DNA of 64,000 nucleotides from positions 1,798,001 through 1,862,000 of the forward strand of contig NZ_CP126970.1 in the NCBI RefSeq assembly GCF_030252185.1. Reading direction: 5' to 3'. The notes beneath the pieces are model-generated. The model was not told where the DNA came from, ran no database searches, and worked only from the letters and a program-made list of their open reading frames with translations. Made by a program: the position numbers and the translations under genes. The DNA is from Corynebacterium suedekumii. Lineage in GTDB: Bacteria; Actinomycetota; Actinomycetes; Mycobacteriales; Mycobacteriaceae. Below are positions 18,065 to 26,252 of this stretch, in pieces (positions within the stretch are counted from its first letter, which is position 1; each line of letters starts with the position of its first letter).

Positions 18065-18640
18065 ATGGGTAACCGGACAAGCACCCGGGCCAGTGGGCGA
18101 TTCAGCACCACCTTCCGACAGTTCCTCATGTTCGGCATCGTCGGCGGCTCAGGCACCCTGGTCAACCTGCTCGTGGTGTACCTGAGCAAGAAGATCGGCG
18201 AATGGGGCTGGGGGATCTCCGAGCACGACGTGTTCATGAACCTCTTCGGCACCGACTACAACATCCGCTGGTTCAACATCTTCATGACGATCGCCTTCAT
18301 CGTCGCCAACACCTGGAACTACCAGCTCAACCGCAGCTGGACCTTCCGCGGCTACACGCAGCGCAGCTGGTGGCGGGGCTTCTTCCCCTTCCTGCTCACC
18401 GGCATCGGCGCGTTCCTGGTCAGCCAGATCGTGGCCACCCTGCTGATGAACCCGACGTCTCCGGTGGGGCTGCCGACCGACATCTTCGACGACTCCACCG
18501 GCCTGCGGACCAAGTTCTACTGGGCCTCCGCCATCTCCATCATCGTGGCGATGCCCGTCAACTTCATCATCAACAAACTGTGGGCGTTCAAGGGATCGAG
18601 CAAGAAGGTCGTCGTCGTCTCCGAGCAGGCACCGGTCTAG
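18065..18640 (+). CDS. GtrA family membrane protein
   Basis: 191 residues with four membrane helices, first near residues 21-41 (FLMFGIVGGSGTLVNLLVVYL), and the family motif NTWNYQLNRSWTF after helix 2 and INKLWAF at the end. GtrA proteins are thought to move polyprenyl-phosphate-linked sugars across the membrane for cell-envelope glycan synthesis. The ATG at 18065 has GAGG 7 bases upstream and is preferred over the GTG at 18059. No glycosyltransferase is next to it here. Confidence 0.85.
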   Translation: MGNRTSTRASGRFSTTFRQFLMFGIVGGSGTLVNLLVVYLSKKIGEWGWGISEHDVFMNLFGTDYNIRWFNIFMTIAFIVANTWNYQLNRSWTFRGYTQRSWWRGFFPFLLTGIGAFLVSQIVATLLMNPTSPVGLPTDIFDDSTGLRTKFYWASAISIIVAMPVNFIINKLWAFKGSSKKVVVVSEQAPV

Positions 18641-18661
18641 GCTCTGGTCCTCTGGTTCGAG

Positions 18662-19135
18662 CTAGTCCTCTGATTCGGCGGCGAGTCGTTCCTCGTCGGC
18701 GGCCCGACGTTTCCCGGTCCGCGAGATGAGGAGCTCGACGAGAATGATGCCGATGACGGCACCGCCCCCGGTACCGGCGATGAACTCGAGTGCGCCGCCG
18801 AACCCCCGGTAGGCGATCCCGGACACCCAGATGATCAGGACGATCGGCCCGAACAGCCAATCGAACCTCGAGTTGCCCATCTGGCGGGGCAGCGGGACGC
18901 GGCGACGCATCCACCGCTGACCGATGAACAGTCCGATGAGCGGAGGGAAGACCAGCAGCGCCGTCGCGAAGGAGGCGAACCCGTCGAGGATCCAGGACAG
19001 CGCAGCGCCGAGAACGAACAGGCTGTAGACCGTCCAGTTGAGGGAGATGGTGGACCCGCGGTGGAGGACGTCGCGCTCGAACTCGTCGTCGACGGTCGCG
19101 TCAGCGCGGGTGATGATGGTGTCGTTGAAGTTCAT
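18662..19135 (-). CDS. Membrane protein of an HTH-linked cassette
   Basis: 157 residues with four hydrophobic segments (two near residues 32-70, two near 95-140) and a hydrophilic acidic tail. The ATG at 19135 has GGAGG 7 bases upstream. It follows the HTH gene, whose stop lies 2 bases before the start. Proteins of this kind often travel with YozG-like regulators; function unknown. Confidence 0.75.
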   Translation of the reverse strand: MNFNDTIITRADATVDDEFERDVLHRGSTISLNWTVYSLFVLGAALSWILDGFASFATALLVFPPLIGLFIGQRWMRRRVPLPRQMGNSRFDWLFGPIVLIIWVSGIAYRGFGGALEFIAGTGGGAVIGIILVELLISRTGKRRAADEERLAAESED

Positions 19136-19137
19136 GA

Positions 19138-19353
19138 TCAACCCTCCTGTTCTTCGCCGAAGATCTCCTCGACGGTGTGCCCCAACACCCGGCAGATGGA
19201 CAGGGCCAGGTGGACGGAGGGGGAGTAGTTGCCGCGTTCGATATTTGCGATGGTCTGGCGGGAGACCCCCACCTTCTCCGCGAGTTCGCCCTGACTCAGT
19301 TCATGCCAACGGCGGTACTTGCGGACCATGTTGCTCAGGTCCTCGCCGGTCAC
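19138..19353 (-). CDS. Small XRE-type helix-turn-helix regulator (YozG-like)
   Basis: 71 residues, essentially only the DNA-binding domain: MVRKYRRWHELSQGELAEKVGVSR followed by QTIANIERGNYSP, the recognition helix block. The GTG at 19353 overlaps the upstream stop (GTGA) and has GGGAGG 4 bases before it; an ATG at 19329 is the alternative. It probably regulates its own three-gene operon. Confidence 0.85.
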   Translation of the reverse strand: MTGEDLSNMVRKYRRWHELSQGELAEKVGVSRQTIANIERGNYSPSVHLALSICRVLGHTVEEIFGEEQEG

Positions 19354-19523
19354 AGCTCCTCCCGCGTACCCTTCTTCTTCGCGAGGGTGGACCCGAGGGC
19401 GACACACACTGCGACCCCGGCGATAGTGGCCAGGATTCCCACAACCGTGGGGCCGAGGGGGTAAGCGGTGGCGAGGAGGCCGAGGATCACCGCTAGGAGG
19501 GCAGCTGCTCGAGTTGTGTTCAT
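19350..19523 (-). CDS. Small two-helix membrane protein
   Basis: 57 residues, two membrane helices separated by a short GPT turn, and a basic tail KKKGTREEL. The ATG at 19523 has AAGGA 5 bases upstream. First gene of the cassette with the HTH regulator and the four-helix membrane protein. A TTGACA at 19567-19562 on the minus strand could be its -35 box. Function unknown. Confidence 0.65.
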   Translation of the reverse strand: MNTTRAAALLAVILGLLATAYPLGPTVVGILATIAGVAVCVALGSTLAKKKGTREEL

Positions 19524-19567
19524 GTTCGTCCTTTTCATCATGACGTATGTTCTTCACTGAGTGTCAA

Positions 19568-20015
19568 GAAAAATTGTCATTGTGTCCACAGGAAGGTTGA
19601 AAGCTGATCACCGTTGCACTGCGCGGATCTCTCAACATCGTGGGCTCCCTGTGGCGGACACGACGGTCGCTGGCAAGACCTTCGATCCCGTGAATGTCAG
19701 GTCCTCGGCAGGCTTTCCCCGCCTACCGGCAGTGCCCGCCGTCGTGCGGTAGCGGTCCCTGCTACCCCTCACGGCGCGGCCAAGAGCTTGTCGACGCCTC
19801 GGGATTCGATCCGCCCCCTATCGACTCACTGTCCGAAAAAGGGGCCGATCTCTTGTCGCGCGTTTCCGCCCACCGAGCGTGGTCGGCTGGGGTCTCACTA
19901 TAAACGGGGGTAATCGAACGTCTATTCTAGTCGTAGGGATTGCCGGTGACGTTCGTGGCGGTAGACTCGAACACGTAAGCGATACAGGGGACATCGTTGA
20001 ATCGGGGTGAGCATT
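19568..20015. other. 450-base region without a recognised gene
   Basis: The stretch between the HTH cassette and the HNH gene has short frames in all directions but none with a credible ribosome-binding site or codon use. The last 110 bases hold the probable HNH promoter, including an SOS-box-like site (19914-19929) and TATAAA at 19899-19904. The rest shows nothing I can assign. Confidence 0.5.
19914..19929. promoter_or_regulatory. SOS-box-like site upstream of the DUF222-HNH gene
   Basis: TCGAAC-GTCT-ATTCTA compares with the actinobacterial LexA consensus TCGAAC-N4-GTTCGA: the left half is perfect and the right half matches 4 of 6. LexA control of 13E12/DUF222 genes is known in mycobacteria. 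With two mismatches, binding is uncertain. Confidence 0.4.
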
Positions 20016-21542
20016 GTGTCACGGCAGATCACACAACTGGTCGACCAGATCGATGCGGCCATGACCACCCTGGCTGACCTCATGGCCGAACCCGATCATG
20101 TTGACTTCCACTCGGTGCGGGCTGACTTCATCCGCCTGGAAAAGACCATGAACGCCAAAGCCTACGTCGACGCCTCCTTCGCCTGGCTGGCAGAACGCTC
20201 CGACGCCGGCCGCCTCGTCGGGTCCAGTCGACCCATCGACTTCCTCATCACAGCACTCGGGTTGTCCTGGCAGGAAGCCGCCGACCGGGTCGGCCGCGGC
20301 GAGGGACTGTTCACCACACCCACCGTTGCCCCCATGCCGGCACCGGAGCCCGAGGCAGGCGAATCTGCGGACGAGGCACTGCAACGCGAGCGCAGGCTTC
20401 GGGAGGAAGAGCAACGTCGTCGGGAACAGGACGAGAAAGCCCAACGCGAAGCCCGGGACCAGGCCCGGAAGGTCGCCGCCGAGAAACAGAAGATCATCCG
20501 GCAGGAACTCCGCACCCTCAATGAGCATTCCTCCCCCAGTCGTGCTGTGCTGCAGGCAGAAGCGTTGAAGGAGGCAGAGCACCGCTGCCCGGAGGATCTG
20601 CGGGTCTGGCTGCGCCGTCGGGTGACCAACGCCAATGCTGCCGGACGCCAACCCGACGGGAGAAAGGACCGGTTGGCCGGGCACAAGAAACGCGCCCTGC
20701 GTCTGGGTAAGCAGGACACCGACGGCAACGTGAGTATCTCCGGGTCCCTGCCGGCGGATGTGGCTGCGATGCTCACCGCTGCCCTGGCACCGGGACTACG
20801 CCCCGGAGCGAATACAGAAGTGCCAGACGACAAGGACAGGCGCAGCCGGGCCCAACGCGGCGTCGATCAGCTCGGTGTGGTGCTGTCACGTCTGCTGTCG
20901 GACGAGTCACCGAAGTCCCGTCAGGGGGTTGGTTCGGTGGTGGTCAGCATGACCACCAAGGATGTGGAGGAGATGACCGCAGACAGTCGGTTCCTGTCGA
21001 ATACCGGGCATCTGTTGTCGGCGTTGGACATCCTCACCCTCGGTGCTGCTGCCTATGACCTGGGTGTGCTGCATGACGTGCAGGGTCAGCCGTTGGCCCT
21101 GGGTCGGACGAAACGCACGGCAACCCTGTATCAGCGACTGGCGTTGTTCGCTTATGAGGGGTTGTGTGCCTGCGGTACCTGTGACGGGGCGATGATTCAT
21201 GCCCATGTGCACCACATTAAGGCGTGGGCCCGGGGTGGGGTGACGGATCTGGAGTACCTGACCCTGGAGTGTCCACCCCATCATGCGGATAACAATGACA
21301 ACCAGGATGGGGCCGGTGGGATGGGGCATATGGTCCGTGACCCGGAAACGGGGAGGGCGGGGTGGCAGCCACCAGGTGGTGGGCCGATCCAGTTCAACGA
21401 CACCGAACTCCAGGAGTATTCTGCCGGGGCGAAGATCAGGGCGAGATCGAAACCCCCGGACGCTGACATGCCCCTGTCCAGGCCTGACCACGACCCGGAA
21501 CCCGATTCCACGGGCCTGTTCGACCTGCCCCCGACAGGGTAG
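20016..21542 (+). CDS. DUF222 / HNH endonuclease domain protein (13E12 type)
   Basis: 508 residues. An N-terminal DUF222 region is followed by a charged coiled-coil-like segment (about residues 120-180, rich in Glu, Arg and Gln). The C-terminal HNH nuclease has CGTCDGAMIHAHVHHIKAWARGG and ECPPHHADNN, with the catalytic HH and zinc-type Cys residues present. GTG 20016 is preferred because GGGG lies 8 bases upstream; GTG 20007 is an alternative. Families of this type occur in multiple copies in corynebacteria and mycobacteria; the biological role is unsettled. It lies in an accessory insert between dapC and dapD. Confidence 0.85.
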   Translation: MSRQITQLVDQIDAAMTTLADLMAEPDHVDFHSVRADFIRLEKTMNAKAYVDASFAWLAERSDAGRLVGSSRPIDFLITALGLSWQEAADRVGRGEGLFTTPTVAPMPAPEPEAGESADEALQRERRLREEEQRRREQDEKAQREARDQARKVAAEKQKIIRQELRTLNEHSSPSRAVLQAEALKEAEHRCPEDLRVWLRRRVTNANAAGRQPDGRKDRLAGHKKRALRLGKQDTDGNVSISGSLPADVAAMLTAALAPGLRPGANTEVPDDKDRRSRAQRGVDQLGVVLSRLLSDESPKSRQGVGSVVVSMTTKDVEEMTADSRFLSNTGHLLSALDILTLGAAAYDLGVLHDVQGQPLALGRTKRTATLYQRLALFAYEGLCACGTCDGAMIHAHVHHIKAWARGGVTDLEYLTLECPPHHADNNDNQDGAGGMGHMVRDPETGRAGWQPPGGGPIQFNDTELQEYSAGAKIRARSKPPDADMPLSRPDHDPEPDSTGLFDLPPTG

Positions 21543-21546
21543 AAGG

Positions 21547-22518
21547 TCAGTTGTCGTGCAGCCCTGCGTTGAGCTCCACCGCGCGGTCACCCTGCGGGGT
21601 GGCCTCGACCGAACCCGTGATGGAGTTACGGCGGAAAAGCACTCCCTTGACCCCGGAAAGCTCGAGGGCCTTGATGCGGGTGCCGTCGTCGACACCGGCT
21701 GCCTGAGCGACTTCACCGAAGACGGTGATCTTCGTGCCGGCGGTGACGTAGAGGCCGGCCTCCACTACGCAGTCGTCGCCAAGCGAGATACCGACGCCGG
21801 AGTTGGCGCCGAGCAGACAACGCTCGCCGATGGAGATGACCTGGCTGCATCCGCCGGAGAGGGTACCCATGATGGAGGCGCCGCCACCGACGTCAGAGCC
21901 GTCACCGACGACGACGCCGGCGGAGATGCGGCCCTCGACCATGGAGGCACCGAGGGTGCCGGCGTTGAAGTTGACGAAGCCCTCGTGCATGACCGTCGTA
22001 CCCTCGGACAGGTAAGCACCGAGGCGGACGCGGTCGGCGTCGCCGATGCGGACCCCGGTGGGGACGACATAGTCGGCCATGCGGGGGAACTTGTCCACGG
22101 AGAACACCGTGACCGGGCCGTGGGCGTTGAGGCGGCCGCGGACCATCTGGAAGTCGGCGACGGCGCAGGGGCCGTAGTTGGTCCAGACCACGTTGGCCAG
22201 CAGGCCGAACACGCCGTCGAGGTTGAGGCCGTGCGGTCGCACCAGGCGGTGGGAGAGGAGGTGGAGGCGGAGGTAGACGTCGTAGGCGTCGACGGGGGCG
22301 TCGTCAAGCGAGGCGATGGTGGTGCGCACGGCGACGCGGGCGACGCCGCGGTCCTCATCGGGGCCGACCATCTCGGCGAACTGCTGGGGGGATTCGGCCA
22401 GGCGTTCCGTCCCGGTGGTGACGGCTTCCTCCGTCAGCTGAGGGGAGGGGAACCAGACGTCCAGGACGGTTCCGTCGTGCGTGATGGTGGCGATTCCGCG
22501 CGCGCTCGCTGAAGTCAT
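21547..22518 (-). CDS. dapD: Tetrahydrodipicolinate N-succinyltransferase DapD
   Basis: 323 residues. The actinobacterial DapD N-terminal domain ([19 protein letters not shown]) is followed by a left-handed beta-helix with hexapeptide repeats ([29 protein letters not shown]) and an extended C-terminal tail of about 40 residues. It succinylates tetrahydrodipicolinate in the lysine/DAP route. The ATG overlaps the aroP stop (ATGA), so the two are coupled; a longer frame inside aroP is rejected. The tail ([11 protein letters not shown]) is longer than in the paralogue at 24118. Confidence 0.9.
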   Translation of the reverse strand: MTSASARGIATITHDGTVLDVWFPSPQLTEEAVTTGTERLAESPQQFAEMVGPDEDRGVARVAVRTTIASLDDAPVDAYDVYLRLHLLSHRLVRPHGLNLDGVFGLLANVVWTNYGPCAVADFQMVRGRLNAHGPVTVFSVDKFPRMADYVVPTGVRIGDADRVRLGAYLSEGTTVMHEGFVNFNAGTLGASMVEGRISAGVVVGDGSDVGGGASIMGTLSGGCSQVISIGERCLLGANSGVGISLGDDCVVEAGLYVTAGTKITVFGEVAQAAGVDDGTRIKALELSGVKGVLFRRNSITGSVEATPQGDRAVELNAGLHDN

Positions 22519-23957
22519 GGGCGAGACGTTACCCGACCGTGACTCATTTTCGTGAACACGGACAGGATTATGAGGACCGCCACAACAACCACGACGGCGA
22601 CAACCTGGGCGCGGGCCCCGGCGTCGAAGAGCATGAGGGCCACCAGACCCCACAGGGCGAGCATGGTCACCCACGCCAGCCAGGGCCAGCCCCACATGCG
22701 GACGGCGGAGATCTCGCCGTTGGCCTCTAGCTCCGGATGAAGCTTGAGGTAGGAGGCGGTGATCATGATCCACACGACGATGAGGCAGCCGCCGACGGCG
22801 TTGAGCAGGAAGGTGAGCAGGCCCTCCGGGTTCCAGTACTGGAGGCCGACGGAGGCGAAGGCGAACACCATGGACAGGATGACGGCGTTGACGGGCACGC
22901 TGTCCCGGCTGGTCACCGCGAAGACCTTGGGCGCGTCGCGGTCCAGGGCGAGGTTGTGCACCAGGCGGGAGGTGCCGTAGATCTGGGCGTTGAAGGCGGA
23001 CAGCAGGGCCAGGACGATGACGGCCTCCATGAAGCCGACCACACCGGGCATGTTGGCCATGGACAGCACGGCGGTGAAGGGGGACTCGGCGGCGGTCTGC
23101 GCGTCGCCCAACTGGTCGTAGGGGAGCAGGAAGGTGATCACCAGAACCGAACCGAGGTAGAACACGGAGATGCGCCAGATGACCGCACGGACGGCGGTGG
23201 CGATGTTGCGTCCCGGGTCCTCCGACTCGGCGGCGGCGATGGTGACCAGCTCGATGCCGCCGAATGCGAAGGCGACGGCGAGCAGGCCGGCAGCCATGCC
23301 CGGCCAGCCGTTGGGCATGAAACCGTGGTCGCCGCGCAAGGTGGAGGTGCCCACGAAGGTGTGGCCCGGCAGCAGGCCGAAGATGAGGGCGGCGCCGATG
23401 ATGAGGAAGCCGATGATGACGGCGACCTTGATGAAGGCGAACCAGAACTCGAATTCGCCGAAGCCGCGGACCTGGGCGAAGTTGACCACGGCGAAGAATA
23501 CGACGGCGACGAGCGCGGGGATCCAGGGGTCGACCCCGAACCAGGCGCCCATGATGGCGGCGGCGCCGGTCATCTCCGCGCCCATGACCATGACGAGCAT
23601 GAACCAGTAGAGCCAGCCGAGGGTGAAGCCGGCCCAGTGGCCGAACGCCTGCTTGGCGTAGGTGGAGAAGGAGCCGGAGGAGGGCCGGGCGGCGGCCATC
23701 TCGCCGAGCATCTGCATGACCATCACGACGATGATGCCGGCGGCGATGTAGGCCAGCAGGACCGCGGGGCCGGCGACCTGGATGCCCACGCCGGTGCCGA
23801 GGAACAGGCCGGCGCCGATGGCGGAGCCGAGTCCCATCATGGTGAGGTGGCGGGCCTTGAGGCCGGTGCCGAGGGTGGTGCGGTCGCCACCGGTGTCCCC
23901 TCCACCAGCCCCTGTGACCTCAGCTGTTCCAGCTCGGTGTGAATCTGCAGTTGTCAT
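22515..23957 (-). CDS. aroP: Aromatic amino acid permease AroP (APC family)
   Basis: 480 residues, twelve membrane helices. The consensus [15 protein letters not shown] near residues 43-57 is the amino-acid-binding helix 1 motif, and [17 protein letters not shown] follows helix 2. Gene order with dapD and dapE matches the C. glutamicum aroP locus, where the protein imports Phe, Tyr and Trp. The hydrophilic N-terminus (about 30 residues) is long. No Shine-Dalgarno is evident before the ATG; a 25-codon frame with a strong site ends 44 bases upstream (see next entry). Confidence 0.85.
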   Translation of the reverse strand: MTTADSHRAGTAEVTGAGGGDTGGDRTTLGTGLKARHLTMMGLGSAIGAGLFLGTGVGIQVAGPAVLLAYIAAGIIVVMVMQMLGEMAAARPSSGSFSTYAKQAFGHWAGFTLGWLYWFMLVMVMGAEMTGAAAIMGAWFGVDPWIPALVAVVFFAVVNFAQVRGFGEFEFWFAFIKVAVIIGFLIIGAALIFGLLPGHTFVGTSTLRGDHGFMPNGWPGMAAGLLAVAFAFGGIELVTIAAAESEDPGRNIATAVRAVIWRISVFYLGSVLVITFLLPYDQLGDAQTAAESPFTAVLSMANMPGVVGFMEAVIVLALLSAFNAQIYGTSRLVHNLALDRDAPKVFAVTSRDSVPVNAVILSMVFAFASVGLQYWNPEGLLTFLLNAVGGCLIVVWIMITASYLKLHPELEANGEISAVRMWGWPWLAWVTMLALWGLVALMLFDAGARAQVVAVVVVVAVLIILSVFTKMSHGRVTSRP

Positions 23958-24001
23958 GTCGTCGAGGGTAGTCCCCGGGCATGAGCAGACTGATCAGGGG
24001 G

Positions 24002-24079
24002 TCATCCCTGGAGCGCGGGCCAGAATGCGTCCCAGAAGGACAGCCGGAAGGCGTCCCAGAATGCGATGATCTCCGTCAT
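24002..24079 (-). CDS. 25-residue Phe/Trp-rich leader peptide upstream of aroP
   Basis: ATG at 24079, stop TGA at 24002-24004, with GGAGGAGG 8 bases before the ATG, one of the strongest ribosome-binding sites in the window. The peptide has Phe at 7, 11, 15 and 19 and Trp at 8, 16 and 20, in a four-residue repeat FWDA FRLS FWDA FWPA; the TTCTGGGACGC units at about 24061 and 24037 are direct DNA repeats. It sits between dapD2 (stop 38 bases upstream) and aroP (44 bases downstream). A leader that senses aromatic aminoacyl-tRNA to control aroP is the likely role. The i/i+4 spacing also suits an amphipathic helix, so a functional peptide is the alternative. Confidence 0.65.
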   Translation of the reverse strand: MTEIIAFWDAFRLSFWDAFWPALQG

Positions 24080-24117
24080 TACCGTCACCTCCTCCACAAG
24101 ATCTGTCTCTACAGCCG

Positions 24118-25044
24118 TCACCAGGTCCGGCGCAGCACCGGCTCGGCGTGGCCGACCTCGCGGCGCACGGTCCAGTCGGACTGTCCGTTGAGGGTGGCGG
24201 CGGCCACGTGCTGGCCGGCGTCACCGTCGAAGATCTGGGTGTCGGGTTCGAGGACGATGTTGGCGCCGATGGTGCAGTTGTCGCCGATGGTCAGTCCGAT
24301 GATGCCGGAGGAGACGCCGAAGCGGCAGTGCTCGCCGATGGAGATGGGGTCGCGCAGTCCGTCGGAGCGGCGGCGGGCCATGATGGTGGCGGAGAGGCCG
24401 ACGTCGGTGCCTTCGCCGATGACGGTGGAGGAGGACATGCGGCCCTCGATGCGGGCGGCGCCGAGGGAGCCGGAGTTGAAGGAGACGTAACCTTCCCGCA
24501 GGACGCGGGTGCCGGGGGCGAGGTAGGCGCCGAGGCGGACGCGTTCGGCTTCGGCGATGTTGACGCCGGAGGGGACGACGTAGTCGACCATGCGGGGCAG
24601 TTTCTCGATGCCGTAGACGTGGATGAGGCCGCGGGAGCGCAGGGCGGTGCGGACGAACTCGAAGTTGTCGGGGGTGCAGGGGCCCTTGTTGGTCCACACG
24701 ACGGTGGACAGCAGCCGCAGCGAGCCGTCCATGTTCAGTTCCAGCGGTCGGACGAGGCGGTGGGAGAGGAGGTGGAGGCGCAGGTAGACGTCGTGGGCGT
24801 CGATGGGGGAGGCCTGGAGGTTGGCGATGGTGGTGCGGACGGCGACCTGTTCGACCATGCGGTCCTCGTCGAGGAGGACGAGTTTGAGGAGGCTGTCGGG
24901 GAGGTCCTGGGCGCCGAGGCGTTCGGTGCCGGAGACGAGGCCGGTCCCGTCGACGAGTTCAGGCTCGGGGTACCAGGTGTCCAGCACGGTACCGTCCATG
25001 GCGATGTTGGCGATACCGATGGCGATGGCTCCCTGAGTCTGCAT
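24118..25044 (-). CDS. dapD2: DapD paralogue (DapD2-like succinyltransferase)
   Basis: About 308 residues from the ATG at 25044, which has TAGGAT 7 bases upstream (leaderless layout). It keeps the DapD framework ([42 protein letters not shown], hexapeptide repeats) but the C-terminal third differs from dapD: ARRRSDGLRDPISIGEHCRFG replaces the Gly-rich loop and the tail is shorter. In C. glutamicum a second dapD-like gene also lies beside aroP. Whether it is active on tetrahydrodipicolinate is not shown by sequence alone. Divergent from dapE with only 75 bases between the starts. Confidence 0.8.
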   Translation of the reverse strand: MQTQGAIAIGIANIAMDGTVLDTWYPEPELVDGTGLVSGTERLGAQDLPDSLLKLVLLDEDRMVEQVAVRTTIANLQASPIDAHDVYLRLHLLSHRLVRPLELNMDGSLRLLSTVVWTNKGPCTPDNFEFVRTALRSRGLIHVYGIEKLPRMVDYVVPSGVNIAEAERVRLGAYLAPGTRVLREGYVSFNSGSLGAARIEGRMSSSTVIGEGTDVGLSATIMARRRSDGLRDPISIGEHCRFGVSSGIIGLTIGDNCTIGANIVLEPDTQIFDGDAGQHVAAATLNGQSDWTVRREVGHAEPVLRRTW

Positions 25045-25119
25045 GCCTGCAATCCTACGGGGCCGGGGGCGGGTCCACACCTTCTGTCGACGTGGGTGGA
25101 CATGGGTACGCTGGGGCGG

Positions 25120-26226
25120 GTGTCACACCACCACCCCCGCCTTGATCTCCTCGCCGATCCCGTGGCCCTGACCGCCGCGCTCGTCGACGTGCCCAGCCCC
25201 TCCCACGAGGAGGAGATGCTTGCCGACGCCGTCGAGGACGCACTGCGGCGTGTCCCGGGCGTCGAGACGCTGCGCCGCGGCAACACGGTTGCCGCCCGCA
25301 CGACACACGGCCGCGGCACCCGGGTCGTCCTCGCCGGTCATCTGGACACCGTGCCGATCGCGGGCAACGTCCCGCACCGCATGGACGGGGACGTCATGTA
25401 CGGCTGCGGCACGGTGGACATGAAGTCGGGCCTGGCGGTGTACCTGCACTCCTTCGCCACCCTGGCCGATGATCCGGATCTCGCCCATGACCTCACCCTC
25501 ATCGCGTACGAGTGTGAGGAGGTGGACACCCGGTACAACGGTCTGGCCCATCTGGCCGAGTCCGACCCGGAGTGGCTGCACGGCGACCTGGCCCTGCTGG
25601 GTGAGCCCTCCGGCGCGATCGTCGAGGCCGGCTGCCAGGGCACCCTGCGGGTGAAGGTCATCGCCCGCGGTGTCCGCGCCCATTCGGCACGCGGCTGGCT
25701 CGGTGACAACGCCGCGCACAAGCTCGCGGAGGTCATCGGCCGGATCGCCGCCTACGAAGGGCAGCGGATCGTCGTCGACGCGATGGAGTACCGCGAGGGC
25801 ATCAACGTGGTCCAGCTGGAGTCGTTCGTGGCCACCAACGTCATCCCGGATGAGGCGAGCATGCTCGTCAACTTCCGGTTCGCCCCGCACCGCAGCGGCG
25901 AGGAGGCACTCGAGCACCTGCGGGGCGTCCTCGGAGTCGACGGCCGGGAGGACATCACGGTGGAGACCCAGGACCTGGCGGAGGGGGCGCGCCCCGGACT
26001 GGACCGCCCGGCCGCCGCCGCGCTCGTCGACGCCGTCGGCGGGCAGGTCCGCGCCAAGTACGGCTGGACGGACGTCGCCCGCTTCTCCGGGCTCGGTGTC
26101 CCGGCCGTCAATTTCGGCGCGGGTGACCCCAGCTGGGCCCACAAACGCGACGAGCATGTCCCGGTCGCGGACATCACGCGGGTCGCCGAGCAGCTGCGCG
26201 CGTACCTGACAACCCCTGCATCCTGA
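25120..26226 (+). CDS. dapE: Succinyl-diaminopimelate desuccinylase DapE
   Basis: 368 residues, M20 metallopeptidase fold. AGHLDTVPIAGN and GCGTVDMKSG carry the His/Asp zinc ligands, IAYECEEV the catalytic Glu pair, and AHKRDEHVP the last His. It releases succinate and LL-DAP, the step after DapC. The GTG at 25120 aligns with the start of C. glutamicum DapE; TACGCT ends 7 bases before it, so the transcript is probably leaderless. The long frame reaching back to 24148 is a shadow over dapD2. Confidence 0.93.
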   Translation: MSHHHPRLDLLADPVALTAALVDVPSPSHEEEMLADAVEDALRRVPGVETLRRGNTVAARTTHGRGTRVVLAGHLDTVPIAGNVPHRMDGDVMYGCGTVDMKSGLAVYLHSFATLADDPDLAHDLTLIAYECEEVDTRYNGLAHLAESDPEWLHGDLALLGEPSGAIVEAGCQGTLRVKVIARGVRAHSARGWLGDNAAHKLAEVIGRIAAYEGQRIVVDAMEYREGINVVQLESFVATNVIPDEASMLVNFRFAPHRSGEEALEHLRGVLGVDGREDITVETQDLAEGARPGLDRPAAAALVDAVGGQVRAKYGWTDVARFSGLGVPAVNFGAGDPSWAHKRDEHVPVADITRVAEQLRAYLTTPAS

Positions 26227-26252
26227 GCCTCGACACGATAGGTTTTCTCTCC

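Noticed and set aside
19780..19830. tRNA T-arm-like sequence (GGGATTCGATCC) in the HNH upstream region
   Set aside because: No matching acceptor, D or anticodon arm could be found around it; most likely chance.
24148..25119. Extension of dapE to a 692-residue protein
   Set aside because: The extra part is antisense to dapD2; GTG 25120 matches the known DapE N-terminus and has its own promoter.
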